Shown here piece after piece: positions 1 through 14,200 of a stretch of DNA of 64,000 bases. The stretch is taken from contig NC_081410.1 of assembly GCF_030272615.1 (NCBI RefSeq), positions 291,742,457-291,806,456 of the forward strand, written 5' to 3'. How positions within the stretch are numbered: position 1 is the stretch's first letter; each line of letters begins with the position of its first letter. The DNA is from Cryptomeria japonica (lineage: Eukaryota > Streptophyta > Pinopsida > Cupressales > Cupressaceae). Made by a program: the position numbers and the translations under genes. The notes below the pieces were generated by a model. That model had not been told where the DNA came from. It did no database searches and saw only the letters and a list, made by a program, of their open reading frames with translations.

Positions 1-2083
1 TTTAAACACTTGTAATGATGCTTTGAATGGTTATAACACCTCCACATGAAAACAGAAACCACCTTGTAAGATAAGCTAGTGTGCATAAGGACAAATATTA
101 ATTGTCTATATAAGAGGTAAATAATAGACATTTGAATTTTCTCAAAGAAAGCATTGAGATATGATAACCAACTTGAATGCCCCATTTAAGGGTTGAAGAC
201 ACTATTTAAGATGTGCTTAAGTTGGTTGTAAGTGGAGGAAATTAATATAAAGAAATTTATGTTTGTAGATACATGAGGAAATGTGTGCAATGTGAATAAA
301 ATCTTTGCACTTAAGTTTCATTGCATGTAAGAGAGTGGAGTGATAGAAATAAATGTATTGTAATCTTGCTTTTGAATTGAAAATGAATGTTTGCTTAAAA
401 TTTGAAAGAATTTCTCAATGAAAATCTTGTGTTGTGAGACAATCTTCTAGAGTTTTTAACACTTCTATGTTGTTGATTTATGTCTCTTTGTTGTTGCCAG
501 TTCATGGTGATATTATCGTCCTTTTATTGTTGTTTAAGTTCATCTGAAATGATTGAATTAAGCATGTTAAAATGGTTAATTTCAGCATTTTAAAGAAGTT
601 AAATCTTCAAATGGTAATTCTATATTAAGATAGTTTCAAATTTGCATTTTTTTTTTAATTTTCATATTGTAATAATTTACGCAGTGTATCCTACCAATTG
701 GTATCATAGCATGAATGAAGCGTTGATAATTAATAATTGGATTAGAGATTGACTTTTTATCTAACAAAAATGCAGAAAGGCAACTCTAGCCATAGAATAG
801 TAGAGGCCACCCCCGGAACTCTAGTTTCCCTACACTATTGCTCCCTTACTCTAGCCCCGTACTATCTAAAGGGCTAGCAAGCTTATTAATTCACTGATTA
901 ATGGCAGCCCCTACTATTCTATGGTGGAGGGAGGGAGCTATAGGGAGGTATATGAAATTAGGGAGCGCCTCAAATTGAATTAATCAAAGGGGTGGGTGGG
1001 AGCGGAACTTAGGCATCGTTTCCTATTGCCGGCCATCTCTTGTCGTAATGCCTGTTGGATTGGCCTAACATTCGGGTTGTCTTTCCTCACATTTTTGTAC
1101 TTCGATGCTAACGTCTATGTACTTCGATTGTTTCCATCAAAACAAAAAATGTATTTTTGTTATGGGAAAGCTCATAAATTCTTGAAGGAGAGCGGGATAG
1201 AGGGAGAGGAGTGGCAGTCGAAGAAGAGAAGAGTAGTGTAGAGAAAGGGAGGGGTAATATCAAAAGCGATGCACGAATTTTCATTTTTTATTTATACAAT
1301 GGTATTTCAAGCATAATCACACTCATTTCTCCCCTCTTCCCTTGCCTGCCCCCTTCCCCTCCCATCTCTCTCCTTTCCCTATTTCTCTTGTCCAACTACT
1401 GATCAGCATCTACAAAAAGGGTATCTACTAATCCATTCCCTTAACAGAAGTGTATCTTGGAATAAGAAACTTGCGGCGAAATCTACTAATGTTGACTTCG
1501 AAAAACTTACACACATAAAACGTCAGTGTGGGCTGTGCATGGATCCTTGCAAAAATGATGTACATATTGTGTGTAAGAGAATGAACTTGCCGAACTGCCT
1601 TTTGGAGCACACGGTTAAGTTAAAAATTTTATTCTCTTGATTCTTGGTTTACAAAAAAGAATCGGCTTAAACATCTGGCCATTACACCCTTCTGCAGATT
1701 CTAGTTGATAAACTTCAAGATAAGAAGTTTTGATGAGATCCCAAAACGTGTCATCTTAAATTATCGGCTTATGTTCCACAATTATAATTAATTTACCTGG
1801 TGTCCATATATTAGGTACCAAAATTACAACATACTCACCAATTCATGATAGAAATTTACAATTATAAGTGACCAATATTAATTGATTTCATACCAACTGT
1901 GAAATATGGACTGGACATATAACATGCCTGCCTATGCTTGTTAACACGCTATATATTTGTGTTACCTAGCTTGTAACATTTAGTCACAACCGTGAACAGC
2001 AGCTTACTAACTCGGCTGAGAACGATTAAGCACATAATTATGGAGTGTTTTTTAGGAATACATTTCCAAAAAGCTACAATTTC
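1..2083. other. Downstream flank of the CDPK gene, no gene recognised
   Basis: AT-rich sequence with only short unsupported ORFs. A small inverted repeat at 790-924 has near-complementary ends (CCATAGAATAGTAG and CTACTATTCTATGG) about 100 bp apart and could be a tiny MITE, but no target-site duplication is clear. The part just below 2084 should be the 3' UTR of the kinase gene. Confidence 0.4.
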
Positions 2084-2251
2084 CTACATTTTGGAAGAGT
2101 GCTGATGGTCCTTTCCATTGTATTCATTTGTCCGAGGCCCTAGACTGGCAGTCCTCAGAAGTCTTTGGAATTCAAACAAACTTATTTTCCCATCCTTGTC
2201 GATATCTGCCTCATCTAAAAGAGGCTCAATGGATCCTTTCAATCCTGTGTG
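2084..2251 (-). CDS. CPK: CDPK last exon (EF-hand 4, C-terminus, stop)
   Basis: 168 nt including TAG at 2084-2086. Encodes [20 protein letters not shown] and the rest of EF-hand 4, then [14 protein letters not shown] and a short polar tail ending SSKM. The acceptor is ACTATAG after a 163-bp intron. The tail after LLRTAS is where CPK16/18/28-type proteins vary. The 3' UTR should continue below 2084; no clear poly(A) signal could be assigned. Confidence 0.94.
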   Translation of the reverse strand, partial: HTGLKGSIEPLLDEADIDKDGKISLFEFQRLLRTASLGPRTNEYNGKDHQHSSKM

Positions 2252-5200
2252 CTATAGTCCAAGCAACAAATGTCAAGGATTAAACTTACATAACAGGAAA
2301 GCTAATATAAGCATACAACAAAAGCCCATCATACAACTTGAAGAGACAAAAGAAAATAAGAAAGAAAGAAATCAAAAAAAAGTGCCAAAAAAGCCAGCAG
2401 TATATGACATTTACCATTCTAAGCTCTTCAGGAGTGATATATCCATCCCTGTCAAAATCAAATTTTTCAAAAGCAGATCTAGAACGCTGCTGCCATTTTT
2501 CAGAATCATGCTCCTCCAGTTGATGCACATGCAATGTAGCAGCCACAAATTCATCAAAATCTACAAGTCCATCTCTGTTGCTGTCCATCTATCCAAACAA
2601 AAAATAAAAGTTGCATTTTTTATTTCACATGTGAGCCCTAAAACTAAGTGCAATACACAGCATCTTTATTAAGTAAGATAACCACTCACAACTTAACTAA
2701 ACATGGAGTATAATGGTAAAGATTCAGCACCTACTTCTAACTTATAAATTATTAGAATATATGTAACAGGGAACAGGGGAGTAAATGTTAAAGTAAATCT
2801 AAACATCATTGCTTATTAGAATAAAGTCGATGTGACCAATGTCTTATCAAGGAACCGACTTCTAATGTAAGTCTATGAGATAGATCATATTAAAGCTTTG
2901 ATCCAATATAGGTTGGTTAAAAAAATAAGGAATGAATCCTTTTATGTGCAGAATAGAAGACAAGTAGCTCCAGTTTGATGAATAAGTGTAAGTATTATTG
3001 GTTAATTTTGAAGGAAAAATAAAATTTACTGTCCATGTTATAGAATATTTTGGCAAATCTATTAAATTTATGTATATTTTTATGAAAATTGAATATATAT
3101 TTTTGAAAAAACTGGTGACTGGAGAATATGTTTTTTTGGAAATTTCATGAAGACTTAGCTATATAACACGGAATAAACACCCAGATTTATGTGAGAAGAT
3201 ATTTGTGATGATGTCTGAGAGACCACACATTGAAAAATTGAGCAAGATTTTACACCAAATACTTTGATATTAAAGAACTTCATAGATATCAGCCAGTATG
3301 CACTTCAAAACAAAATGATTAGAAAGTATAACTTCTGGAAATTTCATGAAAACTTAGTCACATAGCATGCACAATAAATATCCTGACTTACACTGGAACA
3401 TATTTGTGATAAAGTCAGAAAGACACACCATATTTGAGAAGCTTCAACTCACTGTGTTGAGCTCATTTGTATTTTACATAGCAGACTGGAAAATGTAAGG
3501 TATTAAAGGAAGCCAGTAACTACATTCAAAAACTACAAACTGTTAAACTTAAAAACTGTTAATAGGAGGATTGATGCGGGAAATGTCAGCATGTCCCCAA
3601 GATGTTACTTTAGAGTCTACCTAGGCCCCACCCTACGGAAAGACATCCCTACTGTTCAGGAAAGGTGGATAAGGTGGAGACGTCAACATGTTGCTCTTGA
3701 GTAGAGAGGTAATGGAGTTGAACATTGTTTAGTTGAACATGTTCTCGTCTGAAGTGGCAATCAACTTCACTATGCTTAGTTCGTTCATGAAACACTAGAT
3801 TGCAAACAAGCTTAAGAACACTTTTGTTGTCACAATAGAGGATTGTGGGTTGATTTTGAGGCACTCCCAATCCTTCTAATATGCGACATACCCAAATTGC
3901 TTCACAAAACTGCTGCACGATATTTTGCTTTTGTTGAAGAACAAGCAACTGTGGCGTGCTTCTTACAGCCCCCAACAAATAGAACTTGATCAAACAAAGC
4001 TAGATGTGGATTTCCTATCGTCAACAGAACCTACATAATCAATTGATGATTCTTTTTACATTCCAAACCATGATTCATTGTACCATGGATATAGTTTAGT
4101 GCCCGTTTTGTTGCTTTCCCATGACACAACTTCGGTTCTTGCATAAATTGTCAAAAGTAATTAATAGAAAAACTGATAACTGGTCTAGTGTAAGTCAAGT
4201 ATATCAAACCTCCAATCATCTATTGATAGTGAGTTGTATTTACCTAAGGAGATGAATCAGAAATAGATAACTACAATCTTGATTCCATGGGTGTAGACAA
4301 AGGTTTGGAATCCATCATTCTAAACCTCTTGAGCTATGTCTTGGCATATTTTCTTTGAGATACAAAGATACGGCGATTAGTTTTCCATACCTCTAAGCCA
4401 ATACAATAGTGTGGTAGCCCGAGATCTGTAATATCAAATGCTTTCTTGAGATCATTCTTGATTATCTCAACTATTATTCCTGAGCTACCTGTGATAACTA
4501 GGTCATCAACATATACATTTATAATAACAATCTTCAACCCTTGTTCCTTGAGGTAGACATTTCGATTGTATTGATGCCTACTAAATCCATGTTGTAGCAA
4601 ATGTTCATCAATTTTAATATAACAAGCTCTTGGAGCCTTTTTGAGACCATAGAGAGACTTAACAAGTTTGCCTACCTTTTCTTTCTTTACCAAGTGCAAT
4701 GTATCCCTTTGGTTGGGTCATATAGACCTCCTCCTTAAGGTCTCCATTAGGAAATGCAGTCTTTACATCCATTTGATACATAGCTTCCATCCAAATTGTA
4801 GAGCTAAAGAAAAAATCATTCTGAAGGTTTTGATCTTTGTTGTTGGAGCAAATGTTTCTTCATAGTCAAACCCTTTTTTCTAGGCATATCCTTGAGCCAT
4901 AACTTTGGCCTTATAATTATTTAACTATCATCTACCTTATACTTGATCTTGAAGATCCATACACATCCAATTGCTTTCTTACCTAGTGGTAGATCAAAAA
5001 GCTCCCAAGTTTTGTTTTTCATTAAGGATTGATACCCCACGTCCATAGCCTATTTCTGAGGCTTTGATTCTAGTGCTTCTTGAAACATTAGATGATTCAA
5101 AATTATCAACTAAACTCATCAGTGCTAGATTCACCTCATTGCAAGCCATGTTGTGAGTCCTTGGTCATAAAGTTGATTATCAGCATCCCCGTTACTCTTT

Positions 5201-8200
5201 TCATTCAAGTTAAAAATAGGAGCAATAACTAGAGCAAGTGTGGAAGGTGAACTTAATTCACTCTTCTCACAAAAAATGGTATCTCTGCTGATGTATATCT
5301 TCTTTGTGGTAGGATCCATGAGTTCATAGGCCTTTGACTCACTACTATAACCAAGAAGGATACATTTCATGGATTTCTCATGAAGTTCCTTTCTCATTTT
5401 CTTAGGAATTTGCATATATGTTGTGCAACCAAATACACGGAGATGGCTTTACCCCTGCCCAGGCTTCTTCTCGTGTGATGCCATCAACTGCTTTGGTTGG
5501 TGTGCAATTCAAAGGATAAAATGTTGTATAAACAACTTCAGCCCAATATGCATGTCCCAAATGTGAATCCTTCAACATGCTACATATCATCTCCATGATG
5601 ATGTGGTTGCATCATCCAGTTGACGCCAAATTCCATTTTCCTTCAAGTAAGTGGAGAACTCTAAGCTGGTGTATTCCCCCATGAATCTAAGCAAAGGACA
5701 CAGATTCGATGATTCATATCTTTCTGCACAAGAGTGAAACTCCTTGAAGTAGGAAAATGCTTCACATCTAGTTTGCAAGCAATATAACCACATTTTTCGT
5801 ATGTTGATCATCAACAAAAAAGCTGGAAGTGTAGGAGCAAAGATTGTGCTCTTATACCATGTAGAAGTTGATGATCAACTACAGGAGCCAAGAATAGCTT
5901 TGTGACTATGTACCCTGGGGCCACACAAATCAGTATGCACCAGCTGCAAAGGTTGGGTTTCACGATGCTCACTAGGATAGAAAAGTGCTCAATGTTGTTT
6001 TAGAGCAAGACAATTGGAGAAAATAGCTCTGGACTTCTCAAGTGAGGGAAGCCCTTTGACCATGCCTTTCTTACTAAGAGTTAGCAAATAACTAGCATGA
6101 CCAAATCGATGATACCATAGCATAGCAAGATCACAATTATTAGTCACTAAGGCTTGATTATCATCAATTGTATCCAACCTAAACATTTTACCAATTTCAA
6201 AAGCTCTTGCAACAATATTTGAACTTTAGACTTGTCACGAATGAGGAATACCTTTGTATCATGATTTTTATCAAACTCAATCCTTAAGTTGTGGTAAAAA
6301 AAATTGACTGACAAAAGGAAGATTTTTGGTGATTCCTGGCACATATAAGACTTCAGAAAGCCTACAACAATGAATGCCAAAAAGCAAGGAGCTTCACAAT
6401 ACCTTGGATGTCGTAGGTTGTATCATTTCCAAGAGAAACTTTACCGTGATGAGGTTTCAATGTGAGAAACCATTCATATCTAGTCATGTGCTTTTTAGCA
6501 CCCGACTCCACTCATATCTAGTCTGGTGTTGAAAAGCACCTGACTCCACATACCAAATAGAATTTCATTGTGAACTATCTTTTTATGTGCGGGCTGAAAA
6601 CACATTTTGCTCTTCTAGAGAGTCTTCTTCTTCAACAATATTGTCATGTTGTTTTTGTTTGTTCCTTTGATCCCATTGAACTTTGACACTTTGAAATGGC
6701 TTCTTTTGATGTGATTTGTTCGATGATACTTTGGCCAAGGAATTGTACCAACAATTTTCACATCATGTCTAGTCCTTTCAAATATCAAACACTTCTTCCA
6801 AGATTGAGATGAATTACCAAATTTGCAATGTTTATCAAATGGTTTCTTCAGCTTCTTGCCTTTTTGGTGTGTGGTCATTAAATGATCCTCCTCACCATGT
6901 TCCTATCTTAGAGATTCTTCTTTCTAAAGTAGCTTCACAAACTTCTCAAAACTTGGTGTATGTTTTGTGACATTTTGTGTTGCAACAAACACTTTGTATT
7001 ATGAAGGGAGTGCTTGCAAAATAATAGGCACTAAGACATCTTCAATTGTTTCAGTGAGATATAAATGTTATTTTACTCTATTTTTCTCACTCGGATCAGC
7101 AATTTGCCAAAGAGGAGAGGATAATATAGAAATAAATATAACATTTTTTTTGTTAGAGTTGGGTGGCGTCTACAACTGAAGATTTGACATGGCCTCGTGA
7201 TCGAGGACATGTCCTTTCATAAGCCTCTCTTTCCCTTGGTTTTTATGCTCATACATGGTCTCGTGATTGAGGACATGTCCTTTCATAAGCTTCTCATTCC
7301 CTTGGTTTTTATGCTCATTTATATCTTCTTTGTCGTAGGTTTTATGAATTATTCAAAATGGGTGTCCTTTGTTTGCCATGTACATAACTTTTGCGTGTGT
7401 TGTTTGTCCTCTATCTTGTGTGAGTGAAATCCTGTACAAATGGTATCTCCTCCTGGTTGTTTGTACGGATAGCCAAGCCTTGGGTGTTGGGAAGGGGTTA
7501 GAGAACCCTAAAATTGTTTCAGAAGTTCGAAAGGATGAAGAGAGTCAGGGCAACAAAACGTTTAAGGAAGCACTTCAACCCGAAGAACCAAAAGATACAT
7601 CTGAAGAAGCAATCTTTGATGTGGGAATCGAAGGAGACGATGCAAAGGGCTCTCGAAGGTCAAGGAGGTGACTTCAACTCCCAAGCCAAAGGAGATAAGG
7701 ATCCTCTCCTTCCTAAGATATTGAAACTAAACCCTAATGAGGAAATGCTTGTAGCAATCAAGATAGAAGAATACAGACTGAAAAATGTAGCCATTTTCTT
7801 CACTTGTTTGGATTCTAATGCCCTTCCCGCCAAGAAATGTTTTGATAACTAGCTTTATTTGGCGTGGGATAAGAAATTAGGGATTTACATTTCTTTTTGC
7901 AAAATGATTCAAAAAGGCCTTTTTGTTATTTTTTTGAAAAATCATAAAATGCAAGAAAGAATCTTGGAGAAAAAATATTGGAATTATGGAAAATCGTTGG
8001 TCAAGGCCATAGCTTGGGCTCCCAATGTCTCTCAAATTGAAATTCTATTATGTTCGACTCCAAGATGGATTAATGTGAAAAATGTCCCAAAACAATTCTA
8101 CAGATTTCTTCCCCAATTGTTACAACCTATTGGTAAAACTCTGAAGACTGAAGATACCAAGTTGACATTCCCCCATCTTAATGCTAGAATTTTAATTTCA

Positions 8201-11200
8201 TTTAACGAAGGGTTCCAAAACTTAGATGGTTTAGAATCTCCTATAAACGATCAAGTCCATAAATGTGAAATAGAAGCCCTTGGTGGCTTAAACTCTTGCT
8301 TTCTATGTAAATCTAACAGCCATCATAAGGCTAACAATAATTCCCGCCCCACCACTGCCTTTAACAAGTCTAACCCTAGTTTGCCTCCTGAGGGTGACTC
8401 TCGTGCTCATGGCCAAGGAGAATCCCTAAATAGGGATCTTGTCCCTAAATAGGGATCTTGTAAGTAGCAATAATTCTCCTTCTAGTTCTCTCTTCTTGAA
8501 GCAACCAGATCCCATGAGAAAACCCCCAAAAGAAAAAATGGGAGTGTCTGGTCTCAAGGATGATGGGATGGAAATTATTTTATAAAGGCTAACGAAAACA
8601 ATAAGGAGCATAATACTATTAATAATGATAAGGAATCCAAAATGGATGAGATTGCCAAGATGAATAATAAAGCTAATAGCCCTTGGAGGAAAAATGCTAA
8701 AGAACTTCTTCTTGAAAAGTCGAGGGAAATAGATAAGGTTAAACGAAGAATAAGAAACTCTCTCTCTAAATCTTAAAATATTGTGAACACGTTGGATGGT
8801 AATGGGGTAGCATTAAATAGTGTCATAAAGGAACTAAAACATAATAGTGAGAAGGACAATACTAAGATAGAGGGTATAACAAAAGATAGTGAAATAAGCC
8901 CAACCCAAAAATATGGGGATAACACCCCCTACATCAAATACCATTATGAAGACACTAGTAAGGATCCCGTTGATGGGTGTTTTATGACCACACCAACACA
9001 AAATAAAGTTTCCAACAATCACTCTATCCTCTCTTGAGTAAAATCCCTTGTATGCTAAGATTGCAGAAGATCATACAAGTGATTCCAAAGTTACTACTAT
9101 GAAATTGCGACTTTATGATGGATATGAGCTCATTTATCTTGATGTTTGCTTGTAATCCAAGGGGGACCTTCTATAAAATGGAACAATCCTTAAGAAGACT
9201 TAACAAATTTAGACTTCAAGGAAGTAGAGCAAATGAATCAGCAATGAGAAGTGTTTTTGGAACATTTTCTCAATGAAATATACGAAAAGTAAATAGGAAA
9301 GGGATTTAGAGAGGTTCTAATCTAAATCTAAAGAACTCAAAAGACAACAAATGCTCAGGTGAAATCGACCACGTTTTGTTTCACCAACTTCAAACAACTA
9401 CACAAAGGGAGGTGCAATCTTCAAGGGTTGTGCAAAAGATTTTCATATCATCAATGAACACCATCAAAGAAGAATGCTCATTCGACAATCGAAGTTAAAC
9501 ATACACATTTAAGAAGCTCAATCCAACCTTGCATTGCATATAGAAATCATCTATTTGCAAAAGGTATGACCGAATGATCTCACCATGAAACAAAGTTAAC
9601 TATCTCATTCATCTAATTGCTTGAAAACAAATCTAACTACTTGAGGAAGAGAAACCATGCAAACTTCAAAATAACACAAGTAAATACCAAAATCCAATGT
9701 ATTACTCTTATTATCTTGATAGCTTATAGCAACAATCTCATACAAATTCTCCCTCCTTTTACAAATGAAGGGGTGACCCCCTTTTATAGGCCCCAAGAAT
9801 AAAAAATGAACGACCAAGATTACATTGAAATCAACGACTAAGATTCCCTCATTCAAAACCCTAATTAGGGTTTGACCCAAATAACCTGTGGCACCAAGTA
9901 GTGGGCTTGGCCATAAATGAGGAATCACACCCACTATGCATTAAATAACCTATCACTTCTAAATAAGGTGTCCATGCATTAAGTAGCCCACCACTCCAAA
10001 TTAGGCGTCCATCATGCATTTAATAGATTCTCGCCCAAAATAGGGCAACAACCATCTCTCTCTCTGACGGCGAATGTGATGAACCTGGTCATGATGACCT
10101 CAAGCTTCCCTACGGAGACACTTAGCCCAATCTCCAACTTATAATCCAAAATAGCAATATCCTTTTCACACTGTTTCCTAGGTCTTGCACATGATGCTTG
10201 AGAATAAGGAAGCATTCTCCAAATGACCCTCTGAGAAGGAATCCATAAAGAAGAATTCATACAGCCTGTCTTTCAGATTATCCACTGTCAGCTCATCGTC
10301 AGTTAGTCTTTTTGCAAACAATGCCTTAACAGTATTGAGGATTTCTTACAAAAATTTCTTGACCGTTGTCCTCAATAGAGTTGACTCCATATCTATTCTT
10401 TCAAAGAATTGCTTCCCAGTATTTACCGCACAATACCACCAAGGGAAGTTATATGCTTCATTTTCTTTGATGACTTCTCCATCTATTAATGCTTGCATGG
10501 GGATTTCCATTAGTGCCTCAAGACGTGGAATAGTCAAGTCTTGATAGATGTGTGTGTCCTCCCATGATTGGTCCACACTTTCCAATCTGCCAAGGATAGC
10601 CACAATTCTTCAATAAACTGAGCCAAGTCTTCAATGAATTTGCCTCCTGTAGTGAAGATGTTCTCTACACATTCTTTAGAGCATTGGGTGATTTTCCTTA
10701 TCTCTTCAAGTCCATCCATTGATTCCTATGGAAGAGGAGGAACAAAAGTTTGATCTTCCTGTCTAAACGGACGCATTAAACATCGCACATAAAGCTTTGC
10801 TCTCATTCTTCAACTTCTTATTTTTCTCTTCCACTTTCTTCATCTTCTCCTTCAATGCCAGAAAGGAATCATCAAGATCCTCCATCACTTGTGCCCTAGT
10901 AGCACGTCCCATATCAGTTGTTGTAACATCATACTCATCTGGAGTGATCTCGTTTCTATCCTTGTAAACCTTGGGCACTGCCACATGCAAAATCTTGGAT
11001 ACCAACTCATTTCTAGTGACTTTAGAGAATTTCTTTGTCGCCTTCTTTTCCACTAGTTTGTTTATCTGGCTTAGAAATTCTTCAATTTCAAGTGTAGGAT
11101 CCATTTCTTTCTTTGGCTATTTCCTCATTCTTTCTTTCAGCCGATCTGGAGTGGCTTCTTGTTGATCATGTGTATCTACCTGCGCTTGTTCTTGCACTAC

Positions 11201-14200
11201 TTCCTCAAGGAGCCCTAAGTCTCCCATTGTTGTTTCTCTGAAACAATCCTGGATATGTTTTGTATCCGGAGGAAGTTCTTCTTCCTCATTTCTTTGTTGA
11301 ACAGACCTTCAAAAAGCATTGACACTGAGTATATCATGTGCCTGCGAAATGTCTTGGCCTTCTTGCAGCTGATTTCCTGCTACTTCTCCCGTGAAGATTT
11401 CAACTTCATGCACACTTGAGGAGCTATCAGGTGACTGCGCTTCTTCTAACCTTCGCCTCTTCTACTGTGGTACCTCACTTTGAACCTCTTGCCTTTTCCT
11501 CGTCTATGAATCCCCAGGAATACCTTGCAAATCTACCCAGGGGAAGGAATTCGCTATTTTTCCTTCCTTCCATGACACTTCAAATTTGGCGCCCTCTTGA
11601 GTGCTTGGGCGGCATTCTTGCTTGAGGAAGGAATTCATCAAATTTCATGCATTCCAAGGAGACTCCATTTTGGTGCCCTCACCTAGCTTTGGGCAAACTT
11701 TGATGCTTGTGGAGAAATTTGATGTTTTCTACTAATTCAGGACATACATATATATGAAATATTTAAGTATTGAAATGCCACTTATACTTTAAGTTATATT
11801 ACATATATATTGGTAGGATGTTTGAGAGTGGTTTCAGATCCCTAGGAATTATAATGCAAATTATGGATTTTAGAAGATCTTTCAAATTTTCAGACTTAGT
11901 CAAATTTCAGGCCATTTCCAAATCAGGATGACATTGGTGGATTGATGTGAATTTCCAGACTTAGATGATTTTGCATGCTTTCCTCTTCTGGAATAGGAGT
12001 TCCATACTTAAACCATTTTTTTGATCCAACTTGTCTGCCTTCTGACTCTTCCGGATTTAGAAATGATCTTCAGGAATGTTCAGCCTTCAACGTCTTCAGA
12101 GGTGTTCAGTTTTCAGTGTTTTCCTGTGAACCTGCCAAAAATAGATTTTCCCAAATAGTAAGTGTTTGAAAATGTTAGGGTTTGGACAAAATAGGTCAGG
12201 AAAGCACTTACTAAAAATAGAAATTACAAAAAATAGTAAGTTTGATTTTTGGCAAAATTAGACCAATCCGAGAGGCAGTTAAACTTACTAAAAATAGACT
12301 TACTAAAAATAGTAAGTGCTCAGAATTCACTCAAATTTTACTAGGAGGTTCCTTTAAGGGCCCTGATTCCAGTTGTATGCTTAGTTTTCCAAAACCCTAA
12401 CAGAAACCCCTAAAATCTAGGACTAAAGGCAGAAACCCTAAAATTGACAAAATGAACCCTAGACTTAGCCAAAATCACTCAAACGAAAGGCAGACTTGAT
12501 CAATTTAACCCCCAAACACTTGCAAAGCAGAGAGACTGACGAGACAGCTACAAAAGACCCAAAAACGAAAGCCAAAAGACCAAGAGGGCCTAAAAAGTAG
12601 GGGGTCCCCATTCGCAATGGGGTGATGTGTGAAAACGTCACAACAGTTACATTTCTCCGTTTCCGTCTATGACACTACTGATCAACCCACCACCTGGTAT
12701 ATTTCATAACTGGCAGCATCAAGGTGGTTAAGTCCGCATGCTCTGGTTCTGACCATTTGATAGGAGAAAGAGGTGCATGCTCATCAAAGCCAGGCTGAGT
12801 GTATTCTACATTATCTTCCAGCTGATCCAGTACAAGGAAAGGTTCAGTCATCTTGATCAAGCTTACTGACAACCTAGAACATAATCTTTTCTTGATATCA
12901 TACTCATCAGTAGCATTAGCCAAGAAATCTTATATGTCTACTCTGTGTCTGAATCTTTCTTCATTCGCTGATTTGATATTGTTGTGAGGATCATAGTTAA
13001 CTCTGGATCGGTAGAATGTGAAAGGGTACCACTGCATCTCTAGCATGGCACTTTCAGCTGATTCTACTGTCGGGCAAAACTCTTCCATATTTCCAATAAA
13101 GAATGGAAAGGATATAGCTTCTTTTTGTCTTATTCTTTTGAAACTCTAATATGTTTCAAGTTGCCTGAGAACTTCAAGTAGAACTATCCTGTTAATTGGA
13201 TAGATTGGAAGAGAGTACGGACAACCATCAAAACCTTGGACTCTTATGTAGGTGAACTTTGGAAACTGGATGAACCAGAATCTGTACTTGCTGATCAAAA
13301 TTTTGGCTTCAGGAGATAACCTTTGGTGCATTCCTCGTAATATTCTTGTCATGTACATCAGGAATGCATCATGGGCTCGATAGCTCTTCTCCTTAAGCTG
13401 CAACTGCGAGTAATAATCATAGGACTAGAATTCATTTTCTTTATTGCCAACTACGCCTCTGCAAATGAGTTTGGAATATCTATAAGTGGCAGCCAATAGA
13501 TAGATAACATAGGAGCTCATGTAGAATGTCTTTGTCTTCTCCAAATTTATCAAATGCTCATGAAGGTTATTGCTGATCATGCGGGACCAATTGAACATCC
13601 TAACTCCCGAGGTAATTTCATCTCTAAAGTAATACATCCATGTCTCGAATGGTGCACCCTTAGGGCTGCCCATTACTCTATTCAGCAACAAATAATGTCA
13701 CCATATCTTCCTTGAAGTATGGATGTAGCAGGACCTTTAGTACTTTCCCTTGGGGTCTTTTCTTTTCCAACCATGATTTGTTAACATTTGCCGCACAAAG
13801 TTCACACTAGGCATCATAAATCTTTTGGGCATCTTCTTTGGTCTTATAGGAGGTCTTATTGTATTTTGGAATTCCAAACGTTTCCTGGATGGATAACTCT
13901 GAAAGATTGGCTAAATCTCTGAAATCATGTGCAATGATCTCCCTTGAATATGCATTGTAGTGCCTAGCACATTCAATTATCATCTCAGCACATTGTTTAG
14001 CCAGAGGGAATCCAGTTGCTTGGACGACGCCATTCCTCATCATTCGGCAGGCAATGGGTGTCGGCAGGTGTCCATCATGACCATACATTCTCTTCTTGAA
14101 TTCTTCTAAGCCACATGTCCAAGGTCAATGTCTGTGATATTCTTCCATTTAGATTTGATCTTGGATTCTTGTTGAGCTCCTTTACTGGCAAACTTCATTG

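Noticed and set aside
2118-2672. A 184-codon plus-strand ORF
   Set aside because: It is antisense to two kinase exons that have splice sites, EF-hands and a stop; the ORF is a shadow.
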